Shown here piece after piece: positions 5,410 to 5,410 of a stretch of DNA of 5,410 bases. Below the pieces are notes generated by a model. The model made no database searches and was not told where the DNA came from. It saw only the letters and a list, made by a program, of their open reading frames with translations. Positions within the stretch are counted from its first letter, which is position 1; each line of letters begins with the position of its first letter. The stretch is taken from contig CALYNW010000087.1 in the NCBI GenBank assembly GCA_945224895.1, positions 1 to 5,410 of the forward strand, written 5' to 3'. The translations under genes were made by a program, and so were the position numbers. Source of the DNA: an uncultured Clostridia bacterium. GTDB taxonomy: Bacteria; Bacillota; Clostridia; Oscillospirales; Acutalibacteraceae.

Positions 5410-5410
5410 C

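Overview
The window looks like the end of a draft or metagenome-assembled contig from an endospore-forming member of the Clostridia, probably Oscillospiraceae/Ruminococcaceae-like. The placement rests on AT-rich DNA, strong GGAGG-type ribosome binding sites, two TTG starts, a spoVAC gene, and the Firmicutes form of the uracil-C5 rRNA methyltransferase. The genus-level placement is a guess from protein character, not a database result.

Layout. Bases 1-45 are not genomic: they are an Illumina Nextera i5/Read-1 adapter ending in the 19-bp Tn5 mosaic end. The genome begins at base 46, inside lepA (elongation factor 4), which is cut at about half length on the minus strand (46-984). Its reading frame runs on into the adapter and gains the artefactual tail LSLIHI. 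Going rightward, so upstream on the minus strand, come a nucleotidyltransferase of the PF14907-like type (998-2137) and a small PqqD-like RRE protein (2140-2406). The order pqqD-like > nucleotidyltransferase > lepA, with gaps of 2 and 13 nt, looks like one transcript. It is preceded by a promoter-like sequence and a 34-nt hairpin in the leader. Next on the same strand are the 23S rRNA uracil methyltransferase gene rlmCD (2508-3866) and spoVAC (4003-4446).

A compact divergent intergenic region (4447-4558) separates spoVAC from a plus-strand MacB/LolD-type ABC ATPase (4559-5305). It holds two overlapping, oppositely oriented sigma-A-like promoters. The ATPase gene is followed within 13 nt by a strong intrinsic terminator, apparently bidirectional. 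Beyond it, the last 37 bases hold what may be the 3' end of a convergent minus-strand gene.

Functionally the window is mostly housekeeping: translation (LepA, RlmCD), sporulation (SpoVAC) and transport (ABC ATPase). The least understood part is the coupled PqqD-like/nucleotidyltransferase pair. It resembles accessory genes of peptide-modification loci but has no modifying enzyme or obvious precursor in view. spoVAC without spoVAD/spoVAE, and an ABC ATPase without an adjacent permease, are the other contextual oddities. No CRISPR array, rRNA, tRNA or genomic mobile element is visible, and no gene-free stretch exceeds 300 bases.
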